60,469 bases of DNA from positions 1 to 60,469 of the forward strand of contig NZ_RAZT01000025.1 of NCBI RefSeq assembly GCF_003626635.1, read 5' to 3'. The stretch's first letter is position 1. Each line of letters opens with the position of its first letter. The position numbers and the translations under genes are program-made. Of this stretch, positions 32,800 through 41,614 are shown piece after piece. The DNA is from Micromonospora musae. Its GTDB lineage: Bacteria; Actinomycetota; Actinomycetes; Mycobacteriales; Micromonosporaceae. The notes under the pieces are model-generated. The model was not told where the DNA came from, ran no database searches, and saw nothing but the letters and a program-made list of their open reading frames with translations.

Positions 32800-34587
32800 C
32801 TACTGGTCACAGCTTGGTGCGGTATCTACTTGGGTGGTCCATGGGGTGGCCATGGGCGTGAGCCACAGCTCGGCCTCGCCGGTCGCGGTCTTCTTTCCGG
32901 TCAGGACGGTGACCTCCAACGTCCGACTCGTACCGGGCCGGACGTCGACGCTCGCCGTCGCGGCCTGGCGACTGCGTTCGGTGCCGCTGCCGACCGCCGT
33001 CTCGGCACCGTCGAGCCGGGCGTCGAGCACCGCCCCACCCGTTGGTGTGAAGATCGAGACAAGCGTGCGGACCGTGTACGGGTCACCCGCCATGCCGAGG
33101 CCGAGAACCGACTCACTGAGACCGGTTTTCGGCGCCGTGGACTGGAGCGTGACCCGCAGTCGGAGCTCGCGGCGCCCGTCGGATCGGCATTCGCCGACCG
33201 TCAGGGTGGCCGCCGGCCGCAGGTAGTAGCCGAGCTTCGCGCCGCTGCCGTCGTTGAGGAACACGCCGACCGTCGGCACGGTGTCCTGTTCCGGAAGGGC
33301 GCCGGCCAGCCGGCTGTCGCCGAACTGTCGTTGCTCCTCCGGGCGGGCACTCCAGAACAATATCCGGCGTTCCGTGACAGCACGGTCAAATGCGGACAAC
33401 AACGCCTTCGGGTCCACATTCTTCGTGAAGAAGGCGTCGAACACCGCAGCCGCCGCCGCCGAGAAGAAGCCGTCCTGTTTCTCCGGTTCGAGACGCTGGT
33501 ACGACTCGTTGAGCAGCGTCCGCACCACCGTGTCGGAGGCGAGCGGCACCCCGCCCGGGACCATCACCGGCCCGGTCGCCTTGAGCAGGTAGGAGAGCAC
33601 GACGGGGTCCACGGCGAGCACCCCGTCGACCTTCGTACCGGTCTTGCGGCGGAACATCTCGCCGTAGAGGGCCGCGGCGGTCGGGAAGTGCGGCGTCAGG
33701 TTCACGTCCGCCGGATACATGCCCGGCAGATCGGCCCAGAGCGCGTGGACCTCCTTCGGCACGGGCAGCGGCGGGTTGAACCGCCCCAGCGAGGAGCTGC
33801 TGCCCTGCCGTCCCATCTGGACCCGGCCGTTCTTCGCCTCGATCACGGCGTACGCGCCGAACATGCCGCCGGTGGCGCGCAGCTCGGCCGGGTTCTGCGA
33901 GACCAGCAGGTAGCGTCGCGAACCGTCGGCGCCGAGCAGCGTCGGCAGCAGGCGCGCGCCCTGGTCGGCCGCCGCGGTCATCGTGGCCAGACGGTCGATC
34001 TCGTCCCGCAGGTCGGTGAGGGCCTGGCGCACCTGGCTGACCAGGCCGCCGGCGGAGACCTCGGCCAGGTCCTGCCGGGTCTGCTGGATCGTCTGGTTGA
34101 CGGCGGTGAGGTCGGCGGAGACGGCACGCAGCCGACCGACGTCCAGCCGCCCCTCGTTCGGGACCAGGTTGGCGAGGTCGACGCGGAGCAGGGCCGGAAA
34201 GGCCTTCCGGGCCAGATCGTCGACGCCCACCGCGATCTGCCGGACCGCGCCGAGGTCGTCGCCCGCGAACGGCGTGTGCCGGCCGAGCGCCCACCCGGGG
34301 TCGCCGGTCGCCGACCGGGCCGCGCCGGCCTGCTCCTGGAGAGCGGCGAGAGTGCGCTGGGCACGTTCGGCGTCGCCGCCGACGACCTGGGCGCTGAGCT
34401 CCCGCGCCAGTCCGGCGGCGTTGAGCAGGTGGGCCCGCGCCTGCCAGCCACGGAAGCCGACCCAGCCGCCGGTCAGCAGCAGCAGGGATCCGGCCACGAG
34501 TGCGGCGAGCAGTGCCCGGCGCAGGCGGGCTCGCCTGCGCCGGCGGGACCGGCTGCGCCGTCGCCGCGGTCGTTCGCTCTCCGTCAC
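32800..34587 (-). CDS. DUF4012-family membrane protein
   Basis: 595 aa from the GTG at 34587 (GGGGAG upstream). The N-terminal Arg-rich cytoplasmic tail is followed by one membrane helix (ALLAALVAGSLLLLTGGWVG) and a large outer domain with coiled-coil region (VNQTIQQTRQDLAEVSAG). DUF4012 signatures include YLLVSQNPAELRATGGMFGA, LGRFNPPLPVP and DGVLAVDPVVLSYLLKATGP. Such proteins accompany polysaccharide export and LytR-like genes; a role in assembling or anchoring surface glycan is inferred. Confidence 0.9.
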   Translation of the reverse strand: MTESERPRRRRSRSRRRRRARLRRALLAALVAGSLLLLTGGWVGFRGWQARAHLLNAAGLARELSAQVVGGDAERAQRTLAALQEQAGAARSATGDPGWALGRHTPFAGDDLGAVRQIAVGVDDLARKAFPALLRVDLANLVPNEGRLDVGRLRAVSADLTAVNQTIQQTRQDLAEVSAGGLVSQVRQALTDLRDEIDRLATMTAAADQGARLLPTLLGADGSRRYLLVSQNPAELRATGGMFGAYAVIEAKNGRVQMGRQGSSSSLGRFNPPLPVPKEVHALWADLPGMYPADVNLTPHFPTAAALYGEMFRRKTGTKVDGVLAVDPVVLSYLLKATGPVMVPGGVPLASDTVVRTLLNESYQRLEPEKQDGFFSAAAAAVFDAFFTKNVDPKALLSAFDRAVTERRILFWSARPEEQRQFGDSRLAGALPEQDTVPTVGVFLNDGSGAKLGYYLRPAATLTVGECRSDGRRELRLRVTLQSTAPKTGLSESVLGLGMAGDPYTVRTLVSIFTPTGGAVLDARLDGAETAVGSGTERSRQAATASVDVRPGTSRTLEVTVLTGKKTATGEAELWLTPMATPWTTQVDTAPSCDQ

Positions 34588-34711
34588 TCCACACTCCCCG
34601 TTGCCGGAATCGGACAGAAGTCCCATTACTCCGCTGTTCTTAACACCCGTCGCACACGAATCGTGACGTTTCGACGGATCTTCATCGATAGGCGAGGTTC
34701 GTTCGGGTGAC

Positions 34712-35929
34712 TCAGGCTGTCGCGCGGTTTCGCGCCACCTCACGCAGCAGCCGCTCCATCCGGTCCACGCCGGCCGGCAACGACATCTCGCGCAGGTACG
34801 CCTCGCGCCCCCGCCGTCCCATGTCGACCCGGGCGGACGGCGGGATAGTGGCGGCCAGCCAGAAGCGGTCGGCGAGGCTCGCCCAGTCCTCGGGTTGGCA
34901 GGAGAGCCCGGCCCGCGTCCGCTCCACCAGCTCGGCGGTGTCCCCACCTGCGGAGACGACCACGGGCGCGGCGCAGGAGAGCGCGGCCTGCAGCTTGCCG
35001 GGGACGGTGCCGCGCAGCTCGGGCAGGTCGCGCAGCATGACCAACTGGTAGTCCGCCGCGGCGTAGAGGTCCGGCATGTCCAGCGGCGAACGCCGCTCGA
35101 CGAACCGGACGTTCTCCGCCCGCAGCTCCGCGGCGAGCCCCCGCACCCGCGGTTCGTCCGCGCCGGAGCCGACCAGGACCAGGTCCATGGAGCGGTCCAG
35201 CTCCGCCGCGGCCCGTACCGCGGTCTCCAGCCCCTGCCGGGCGCCGATCGTGCCGGCGTGCATCACCACGCAGCGCCCGTCGCGGCGCACCAGCCGGTTG
35301 GCCTCCGCACTCGGGCGCGCCGGCTGGAAGATCCGCTCGTCGGTCCAGTTGAGCACCACCGAGACCCGCTCCGGGTCGGCGCCCGCGGCGACCACGAGGT
35401 CCCGCATCGACGGCGCGACCACGGCGATCCGGTCCGCGGCGCGGAAGGCCCGGGTCATCGCGGCGGTGAGCCGGGCCGTCCACCGCCCGTCACCCCCCGC
35501 GGCGTCCTCCGGCCAGACGTCCTGTACGTGCAGCACCGTGGGTACCCGACCGATCAGTCGGGACACGCTGACGGCCGCGAAGCTGGTGGCAGGGAGCTGG
35601 AAGACGTAGAGCACGTCGATGCCGGCGAGGAAGCGCCGAGCCACCAGCGCCGCGCTACCGGCGAAGGTGAGGTAGCTCGCCATCCGGGCGCCGGTGGAGG
35701 GTTCCCCGGTGGCTACGTACTTCGGCACCCGGCGTACGGAGAGCCGATCGTCGCGGGTCCGGTGCCGCCATCGCTGCCGCCAGCCCGGGTACACCTGCCC
35801 GCCCGGGTAGTCCGGGAAGCCGGTCAGGACGCGCACCTCGTGCCCCCGGGCCGCCAGCTCCTCGGCGAGGCTGCCGGGGATGAAGGCCGGCTCCGGCGGG
35901 AAGTGGTACGACAGGATCCCGATCTTCAT
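34712..35929 (-). CDS. GT4 glycosyltransferase, WbuB/colanic-acid type
   Basis: 405 aa. It begins MKIGILSYHFPPEPAFIPGS, the N-terminal donor-fold start of WbuB-like enzymes. HVQDVWPEDAAGG is the family's acceptor-side motif; MHAGTIGARQGLETAV and VPGKLQAALSCAAPVVVS cover the sugar-nucleotide pocket. No membrane segment. A GTG four codons upstream (35941) is a possible alternative start. It adds a sugar to a lipid-linked surface polysaccharide, judging from the neighbours. Confidence 0.9.
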   Translation of the reverse strand: MKIGILSYHFPPEPAFIPGSLAEELAARGHEVRVLTGFPDYPGGQVYPGWRQRWRHRTRDDRLSVRRVPKYVATGEPSTGARMASYLTFAGSAALVARRFLAGIDVLYVFQLPATSFAAVSVSRLIGRVPTVLHVQDVWPEDAAGGDGRWTARLTAAMTRAFRAADRIAVVAPSMRDLVVAAGADPERVSVVLNWTDERIFQPARPSAEANRLVRRDGRCVVMHAGTIGARQGLETAVRAAAELDRSMDLVLVGSGADEPRVRGLAAELRAENVRFVERRSPLDMPDLYAAADYQLVMLRDLPELRGTVPGKLQAALSCAAPVVVSAGGDTAELVERTRAGLSCQPEDWASLADRFWLAATIPPSARVDMGRRGREAYLREMSLPAGVDRMERLLREVARNRATA

Positions 35930-36094
35930 CCGCTCGTCACCGCCCTCCGGTTCCTCCGCCCCGGCGCGGCAGCAGGACCGGCGGCCACGGGACGCGCGTA
36001 CGATTCGGGCAACCCCTCCGCGTCCGGCAGCGACCGCCGGCGCTGTCCCGTCGTGGTCCCACCGGCTGCGGCGGTACCGACGAGAGGGGTTCTG

Positions 36095-36649
36095 ATGACC
36101 GACCGGGTGCTCTTCGTCTGCCACGCCAACCTGTGCCGCTCCCCGATGGCCGAGTACCTGGCCCGCAAGGTGCTGGCCGGACGACCGGTGACCGTGCAGA
36201 GCGTGGGTACGGACGCGGTGGCGGGTCTGCCGATGCACCCGTACGCCGCCGACCTCGCGGCGGAGACCGGTGCGGATCCGACGGACTTCCGCAGCCGGCG
36301 GCTGAACGCCGAGCACCTGGCCGACGCCACGCTGGTGCTCACGGCGACGCGACGCCAGCGCTCGGTCTGCACGGCGTTGGCGCCGTCGGCGCTGCACCGG
36401 ACGTTCACGCTGCGCCAGTTCGGCAGACTCGCCGCCGCGGCGGAGCCGCCCGAGGACCCGGCCGGCGACCCCCTGCGCGCCGCCGTCCAGGCCGCCGCCC
36501 TGGCGCGGGGGCGGCTGCAACCCGCCGCCCCCGGCACTGACGACCTTCGGGACCCGATCGGCGGCACCGCCGCCGACTTCCGCCGTTGCGCCGAGGAGAT
36601 CGAACGGTCCATACGACCCCTCGCCGCGCTCATCGTGGCAGCCGGGTGA
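36095..36649 (+). CDS. low-molecular-weight protein tyrosine phosphatase
   Basis: 184 aa. P-loop VCHANLCRSPMAEY with catalytic Cys9 and Arg15; the C-terminal DLRDPIGGT contains the DP general acid. GAGAGGGG precedes the ATG. Such phosphatases reset BY-kinases in capsule export (Wzb/Wzc pairs). Its 3' end overlaps the convergent BY-kinase gene by 20 bp, a close physical link to its likely target. Confidence 0.94.
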   Translation: MTDRVLFVCHANLCRSPMAEYLARKVLAGRPVTVQSVGTDAVAGLPMHPYAADLAAETGADPTDFRSRRLNAEHLADATLVLTATRRQRSVCTALAPSALHRTFTLRQFGRLAAAAEPPEDPAGDPLRAAVQAAALARGRLQPAAPGTDDLRDPIGGTAADFRRCAEEIERSIRPLAALIVAAG

Positions 36650-38090
36650 GTTCCTGTGTGTGATCGCTGACGGCGTTCGGCTCACCGCTGTCGCTGTGTC
36701 GCGCGGTCTTGGGCCGCTCGGCGGGCGCCTCGGCCAACTCCGTCGTGGCGACCACCCGGTACGCCTCGTACTGGTACGCCTCGGCCTTCGGCATCTTGGC
36801 CATGTTGAGCACGCAGCCGAGGAGCCGCACCGAGACGGCGTGCAGCGCGCGGGACGCGGCGGCGACCTGAGTTCGCGAGGTCCGCCCCTGCTGGCTCACC
36901 AGCAGGGCGCCGTCCGCCTGGACCGCCACGACGACGCCGTCGGTCACCGCGAGCAGCGGCGCGGTGTCGATGATGACGATGTCCGCGGACTCGCGGAGGG
37001 CGAGCAGCAGGTCCGCCATCGCCTTCGAGCCGAGCAGCTCGCTCGGGTTGGGCGGGGCGGAGCCGCTGGGCAGCACCAGCAGCGACTTGTCGCCCCAGCG
37101 CTGCACGACGTCGCCCACCTGGACGTCGCCGACGAGCACGTCGGTGAGACCGACGCCGGCGTCGATGCCCAGGTAGTCGTCGACCTTGGGTCGGCGCAGG
37201 TCGGCGTCGACGAGCAGGACCCGCCAGCCCGCCTCGGCCAGGGCGATCGCCAGGTTGCAGGAGAGAGTCGTCTTCCCCTCTCCCTGGAGCGCGCTGGTGA
37301 CGGCGATGACCCGGGCCGGCTCGTGCACGTCGACGAAGCGCAGGTTGGTACGCAGCTTGCGGATCGCCTCGGCGCGGGACGAGTTGGCCGCTTCGCCGAC
37401 GATCAGCGGTGCGGACCTGGCGCCGGTCTCGAACGGGATCTCACCGAGCAGCGGGCTGCCGGTGGTCCGCTGGAGGCCGGCCGCGTCGCGCAGCCGCACG
37501 TCCGCCACGCCGCGCAGGATGGCCAGGCCGACCCCGAGCACCAGGCCGATGAGCCCGCCGAGGGTCAGGTTGCGCACCGGCTGCGGCGACACGGGGCTGG
37601 AGCTGACCCGGGGACCGCTCACGATCTCGATCTTGATGGGGGCCTTGCCCTCCGGCGGCGTCTCGACCGTCTGCACGAGTTCGACGAACTTGGCCGCGAG
37701 CGTCTCGGTCACCTTCAGCGCCCGGGCCTGGTCGGTGTCGGTCACCGCCGCCCGCAGCAGGACGGTGCCGGCCTCGGTCGAGGTGCTGACGCTCCGCTGC
37801 ACCTCCTCGGCGGTCCGGCCCACGGGGTTCTCGGCCACCACGGTCTGCGCGAGCCGGTCGCTGGTCAGCAGGTCCGCGTAGGACTTGACGCGCTGCTGGA
37901 GGAAGAGGCCACCCTGGTAGGCGTCGGTGACTCCCTGGTTGGGCGTGGTGACGAAGAAGGTCACCGAGGCTTCGTACCGGGGCTGGGCCCGGACGGTGAG
38001 GAACGCACTGGCGCCCAGGGCCACCATCACGGTGACCAGCGCGACCCACCAGTGCCGACGCACGTGGCGAAGTTGGCGGAGCAGGTCCAT
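36630..38090 (-). CDS. polysaccharide co-polymerase/BY-type tyrosine autokinase
   Basis: 486 aa; ATG at 38090 with GGAGG upstream. A Wzz-type domain has helices at ~14-34 and ~176-194 with an outer domain between. The cytosolic kinase has Walker A SALQGEGKTT (266-275), Walker A' VLLVDADLRRP (291-301) and IVIIDTAP. The C-terminal tyrosine cluster is short (EAYQYEAY) and is followed by a polar tail. It controls chain length and export of exopolysaccharide by cycles of tyrosine phosphorylation, probably opposed by the phosphatase at 36095. Confidence 0.94.
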   Translation of the reverse strand: MDLLRQLRHVRRHWWVALVTVMVALGASAFLTVRAQPRYEASVTFFVTTPNQGVTDAYQGGLFLQQRVKSYADLLTSDRLAQTVVAENPVGRTAEEVQRSVSTSTEAGTVLLRAAVTDTDQARALKVTETLAAKFVELVQTVETPPEGKAPIKIEIVSGPRVSSSPVSPQPVRNLTLGGLIGLVLGVGLAILRGVADVRLRDAAGLQRTTGSPLLGEIPFETGARSAPLIVGEAANSSRAEAIRKLRTNLRFVDVHEPARVIAVTSALQGEGKTTLSCNLAIALAEAGWRVLLVDADLRRPKVDDYLGIDAGVGLTDVLVGDVQVGDVVQRWGDKSLLVLPSGSAPPNPSELLGSKAMADLLLALRESADIVIIDTAPLLAVTDGVVVAVQADGALLVSQQGRTSRTQVAAASRALHAVSVRLLGCVLNMAKMPKAEAYQYEAYRVVATTELAEAPAERPKTARHSDSGEPNAVSDHTQELTRLPR

Positions 38091-38763
38091 CAGGTGCGCC
38101 TCCGTACCGGACCGGTATCGCCAAAGAACTTCACGAAAACCCCCAAGGTCGTCCGTAACTCGTGAAACCATTAAAGCGGCTCATGCGGCTTATGTCCGGA
38201 GTTATGTGTTTTCTGTGACGAGCCGTGTGCCCGAATTACCAACCCGGGAAAGACCCATTCGGCATCGGGCGCGCTGGTGGAAAAGTCGGTGACCGCCCGA
38301 CAGCGGCTGCGGGACGACCCGCATCGCCCCTCCGGCGCCGCTGGGTGACGAATCCGCGACGGGGGTCGTCGGGGCCTCCGCACCTCCTGGCCGGAGCGAC
38401 ACCCGGACGAACTTCCAGGCAGGCGGACGCCGCGACACGCGACGCCTGTCGGCCGTCACGACAGCGCGGAGCGGATGAGAGACCGGAGCCGCCCGGCTGC
38501 TCGGCCTCATCTCGATCGATCTCGCCGCAGGCGGCGACAGATCGCGAGAATGGTCGTGCACCGCGGTCGACCGGCGTCGGGACGGCGTTCTTTCACTCCC
38601 CGGAGAGTCCCGCCAGGCCGCCAACCCCCGGGGGATCACGGCAATCGCGCAAGGCGCCCGAAATCACCGCGCCGCACGACGTGCCGAAGTCGACTCGCCT
38701 CAGGGAAAGTCGGGGCGTCCCCGACTTCGATGAACTCGAAAACGATCAAGCCGCGGGTACGGC
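38091..38763. other. long upstream region of the BY-kinase gene, 673 bp
   Basis: No convincing gene on either strand. The 150 bp nearest the kinase start is less GC-rich than the rest (poly-A and TTATG words at 38120-38220), as expected for promoter or leader DNA. The far end holds the terminator of the gene at 38764. I see no known riboswitch. Confidence 0.55.
38707..38727 (-). terminator. terminator of the DUF1622 operon
   Basis: A 9-bp perfect stem AAGTCGGGG/CCCCGACTT with a 3-nt loop; on the minus strand it ends in TTTCC. It lies 37 bp past the stop at 38764. Confidence 0.72.
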
Positions 38764-38961
38764 TCAGCGGCGCCGCTCGGTCCCGTGCTCGTCGTCGGTC
38801 TCCTCGTAGAGGGCCTCGGCGGCCGGCTCCGTGAGATCGTCGCCCGGGACCGCCACCTGTTCGACCCGGTCCTGCTCGTCCTGCTGCCCGCGCGGCGGCG
38901 GTTCGGGCGCGGTGGGGTCGCCGGCGAAGCCGTACTCGTTGGGCTCGTCGTGCCTGCTCAT
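38764..38961 (-). CDS. small acidic hypothetical protein, 65 aa
   Basis: ATG at 38961 with GGGAGG 8 nt upstream. The peptide MSRHDEPNEYGFAGDPTAPE is followed by Gln/Asp/Glu-rich sequence; probably disordered. It starts 4 bp after the stop of the small membrane gene and is the last gene of the three-gene DUF1622 unit. No family recognised. Confidence 0.68.
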   Translation of the reverse strand: MSRHDEPNEYGFAGDPTAPEPPPRGQQDEQDRVEQVAVPGDDLTEPAAEALYEETDDEHGTERRR

Positions 38962-38965
38962 CCGG

Positions 38966-39289
38966 TCACCCTCCCGATTTCTCCCGCTTCGCCTCTACCG
39001 CCAACCGTAAGTGGTGATCGTTGCTCCCGCAGCGAGGCGGGGATTGTCGGCGGGGCCACGGGCCGGCGACGTTGAGCGAGGCCCACACCAGCTGGCGCAG
39101 CACGATGATGATCGCGGCCGCGGCCAGGGCGGTCCAGCTACGGCCGGTGGCGAGCCGCAGCAATCCGGCGGCGGTCAGCAGGTCCAGCAGCACCCGTACC
39201 GCCAGCAGCGCCCGACCGGTTCCGACCAGCACGACCGCCGCGCAGAGCAGCGCCAGCCCGGTCACCACGCCGACCAGCAGCGTCGTCAC
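38966..39289 (-). CDS. small integral membrane protein, 107 aa
   Basis: GTG at 39289 forms a GTGA overlap with the stop of the DUF1622 gene. About three hydrophobic helices: LLVGVVTGLALLCAAVVLVG, a middle segment, and WTALAAAAIIIVLRQLVWAS, then a basic tail. The translational overlap makes a joint function with the DUF1622 protein likely. Unnamed family. Confidence 0.78.
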   Translation of the reverse strand: MTTLLVGVVTGLALLCAAVVLVGTGRALLAVRVLLDLLTAAGLLRLATGRSWTALAAAAIIIVLRQLVWASLNVAGPWPRRQSPPRCGSNDHHLRLAVEAKREKSGG

Positions 39290-39645
39290 GCGCTCTCCCC
39301 ATCGCTCACCTGCTGCTTCTCCTTGCGGATCTCCCGCCCGAGGAAGTAGTTGAGCAGGGTCCGAATGGTGGCGATCGCGGCCAGCTGACCGACCTGTTCG
39401 AAGGTCGGCGACACCGCCGTACGCAGAATGTCCGCGGCGAGCTGGAACTCCAGGCCGAGCGTGAGGAACCGGCCGAGGCTGAGCCGGATCGGGGTGAAGA
39501 TGGCGGCGGTGCGGTGCCGTAGCCCCTCGACCACGAACCGCACCGCCGCGAGGACCGCCCCGACGAAGATGATCAGAGCGCCCGCCACCTCCACCACGCC
39601 GACCAGGACCTCGTCGGCGTGGCGCAGGAACCCCTCCACGTCCAT
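39286..39645 (-). CDS. DUF1622 membrane protein
   Basis: 119 aa. One or two N-terminal helices (VGVVEVAGALIIFVGAVLAAV) precede the DUF1622 core, with LRLGRFLxLGLEFQLAADIL-like residues (here LSLGRFLTLGLEFQLAADIL) and IATIRTLLNYFLGREI. Function unknown. TAACGG sits 6 nt before the ATG, close to the leaderless pattern, and no ribosome binding site is seen. First gene of a three-gene operon. Confidence 0.9.
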   Translation of the reverse strand: MDVEGFLRHADEVLVGVVEVAGALIIFVGAVLAAVRFVVEGLRHRTAAIFTPIRLSLGRFLTLGLEFQLAADILRTAVSPTFEQVGQLAAIATIRTLLNYFLGREIRKEKQQVSDGESA

Positions 39646-39684
39646 CCCGGGCCGTTACCCGGCCATGGCAGGGGTAGTCGATCC

Positions 39685-40272
39685 TCAGGTCAGCTCGGCG
39701 ACGGCCTCGAGGATGAGCCAGAGGCCGGAGATCGCGAAGAGCGCGGCCGCACCGTACTGGATGGCCTTCTCGGGAAGCCGACGACCGAGCATCCGCCCGA
39801 CCAGGATCGCCAGCGCGTCGGCGACGACCATGCCGATCGTGGAGCCGATCCACGTACCGACCCAGCCGTGCTGGGTCGCCAGGGTGATGGTGGCGAGCAT
39901 CGTCTTGTCCCCCAGCTCGGCGAGGAAGAACGCCACGCCGACCGTCAGGATCGCCGACTTGGTCGCCTTCTCCGCCTTACGCCGCTCCTCCTCGGTCAGG
40001 GAGTCGCCCCGCAGGGTCCAGGCGGCGAAGCCGAGGAACGCGACACCGGCGATCAGCGAGATCCAGTCCGTCGGCAGCACCGAACCGAGGCCGACGCCGA
40101 TGGCCACCGACGCGAGGTGCACCACCGCGGTGGCGACCGTGATGCCGATCAGCACCGGCACCGGCTTGTATCGCGTGGCGAACGCCAGCGCCATCAGCTG
40201 GCTCTTGTCCCCCAACTCGGCGACGAAGATGACGCCGAAGCTGATGACCAGCGCGGCGAGAAATCCCTCCAT
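39685..40272 (-). CDS. TMEM165/GDT1-family transporter, predicted Mn2+ exporter
   Basis: 195 aa; ATG at 40272 with GGAAGGA upstream. Two copies of the family motif E-x-G-D-K-(S/T) are seen: VAELGDKSQLMALAF and LAELGDKTMLATITL, each in a three-helix repeat of a six-helix protein. GDT1/UPF0016 proteins move Mn2+ or Ca2+ against H+. Bacterial members (MneA-type) export manganese. A yybP-ykoY-like riboswitch precedes it, as at terC. Confidence 0.95.
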   Translation of the reverse strand: MEGFLAALVISFGVIFVAELGDKSQLMALAFATRYKPVPVLIGITVATAVVHLASVAIGVGLGSVLPTDWISLIAGVAFLGFAAWTLRGDSLTEEERRKAEKATKSAILTVGVAFFLAELGDKTMLATITLATQHGWVGTWIGSTIGMVVADALAILVGRMLGRRLPEKAIQYGAAALFAISGLWLILEAVAELT

Positions 40273-40312
40273 GACATCCTTCCCGATCATGCCGGGAGGA
40301 GGTACAGGGGTG

Positions 40313-40346
40313 CCCTCGACCCGGCTGTCACAGCCTGAGTCGAAGG
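40313..40346 (-). promoter_or_regulatory. terminator-like hairpin of the GDT1 leader
   Basis: CCTTCGACTC (40346-40337) pairs with GGGTCGAGGG (40322-40313), and inner GGCTG/CAGCC arms extend it to 15 bp with one bulged base. The left arm contains the P1 3' strand CCTTCG, so it competes with the aptamer. It ends 40 bp before the start codon and does not reach the ribosome binding site. Confidence 0.72.
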
Positions 40347-40436
40347 TCTCGCCCGCCCCACCGGAAGCAGGGCCGCCTGGCCGGATGCGCGAGGCACCAG
40401 TATGTCGACCACGACGTTGGGGGCTACTCCCCTTCG
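40341..40436 (-). promoter_or_regulatory. yybP-ykoY-like Mn2+ riboswitch upstream of GDT1 gene
   Basis: On the minus strand, P1 is CGAAGG (40436-40431) with CCTTCG (40346-40341). The conserved start GAAGGGGAGTAGC and end GCGAGACCTTCG match the known class very closely; GTCGTGGTCGACATAC lies between. It precedes a GDT1-family gene, a known regulon member. Together with the second example at terC this is a confident call without a covariance search. Confidence 0.88.
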
Positions 40437-40588
40437 CGGGACCGAGCTTAACCGACCGGCGCTGCCGCCTGCGGCACGGGTCATCGCGTCCGGTCGAAAC
40501 GCCCTGGCCCGGTCGGGCGATCGCCGACCACTGCTGCGGACGACCGAGCCGCGCCGGCCGACGGCGATCGCCGCGCCGCGCGGGCGGA

Positions 40589-41560
40589 TCACACCGCTCG
40601 GGCCAGCGTGACGCCGAAGAGCCCGTTCGGGTCGGTCCAGAACGCCCGACCGGCGAACTCCGCGGCGTCGAGCTCCGCCGCCACACCCTCCGGACGGAAC
40701 TTCGCCGAGATCTCGGTACGCAGCTCCTCTCCGGCGGCGAACGCCACCTCCAGGTCGAGGCCGGGGATCCGCACCCGCATCGGCCGGTCCGCGCGCAACC
40801 GCATCTCGATCCACTCGCACGCCGCGTCCCAGCGCGCCACGTGGGTGAACGCGGCAGGGTCGAAGTCCGCCCCGAGCTCACGGTTGATCACCCGCAGCAC
40901 GTTGCGGTTGAACTCGGCGGTCAGTCCGGCGGCGTCGTCGTACGCGGGAACGATGATCGACGGGTCCTTGACCAGGTCCGTGCCGAGCAGGAGCCAGTCG
41001 CCGGCCTCCAGGGCGGCCCGCATCGCGCTTAGAAACGCCGCCCGCTCGTCGGGGAGCAGGTTGCCGATCGTGCCGCCGAGAAACAGCACGAGTCGCCGCC
41101 CACCGGTGGGCAGTCGGTCCAGGTGCCGGGTGAAGTCCCCGACGATGCCGCGTACCCGCAGGCCCGGATAGTCGGCGGCGATCCGTGCGGTCGAGGCGCG
41201 CAAGGCGCTGGCCGAGACGTCCAACGCGACGAAGGTGCCCAGCCCGCCCCGGTCGGTGAGGGCGTCCAGCAGGAGCCGGGTCTTCTCCGACGAGCCGGAT
41301 CCCAGCTCGATGAGCGTCTTGGCGCCGGTCAAAGCCGCGACGGCCGACGCCCGGCGCGCCAGCACGGCACGCTCGGCCCGGGTCGGGTAGTACTCGGGCA
41401 GCCGGGTGATCCCCTCGAAGAGCTCGCTGCCCCGGGCGTCGTAGAACCACTTCGGCGGCAGCCACTTCGCGTCGGCGGTGAGCCCGAGGCGGACGTCCTC
41501 ACGCAGCCCCCGTGCCAGGTCCTGCTCCTCGAGGTGGATCTCCAGCGGCTCGGCGCTCAT
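40589..41560 (-). CDS. egtD: L-histidine N-alpha-methyltransferase EgtD
   Basis: 323 aa. EgtD adds three methyl groups to histidine to give hercynine, the first committed step toward ergothioneine. Visible marks: WFYDARGSELFEGITRLPEYY, TLIELGSGSSEKTRLLLDAL (SAM site), VLFLGGTIGNL and the C-terminal ISAKFRPEGV (substrate pocket). A GGGAAGGGAAG ribosome binding site precedes the ATG. Last gene of egtABCD; 54 bp separates it from egtC. Confidence 0.96.
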   Translation of the reverse strand: MSAEPLEIHLEEQDLARGLREDVRLGLTADAKWLPPKWFYDARGSELFEGITRLPEYYPTRAERAVLARRASAVAALTGAKTLIELGSGSSEKTRLLLDALTDRGGLGTFVALDVSASALRASTARIAADYPGLRVRGIVGDFTRHLDRLPTGGRRLVLFLGGTIGNLLPDERAAFLSAMRAALEAGDWLLLGTDLVKDPSIIVPAYDDAAGLTAEFNRNVLRVINRELGADFDPAAFTHVARWDAACEWIEMRLRADRPMRVRIPGLDLEVAFAAGEELRTEISAKFRPEGVAAELDAAEFAGRAFWTDPNGLFGVTLARAV

Positions 41561-41614
41561 CTGACGGCACTTCCCTTCCCATGGATGGACCTTGCACAGG
41601 CACCGGGGGCGTGC

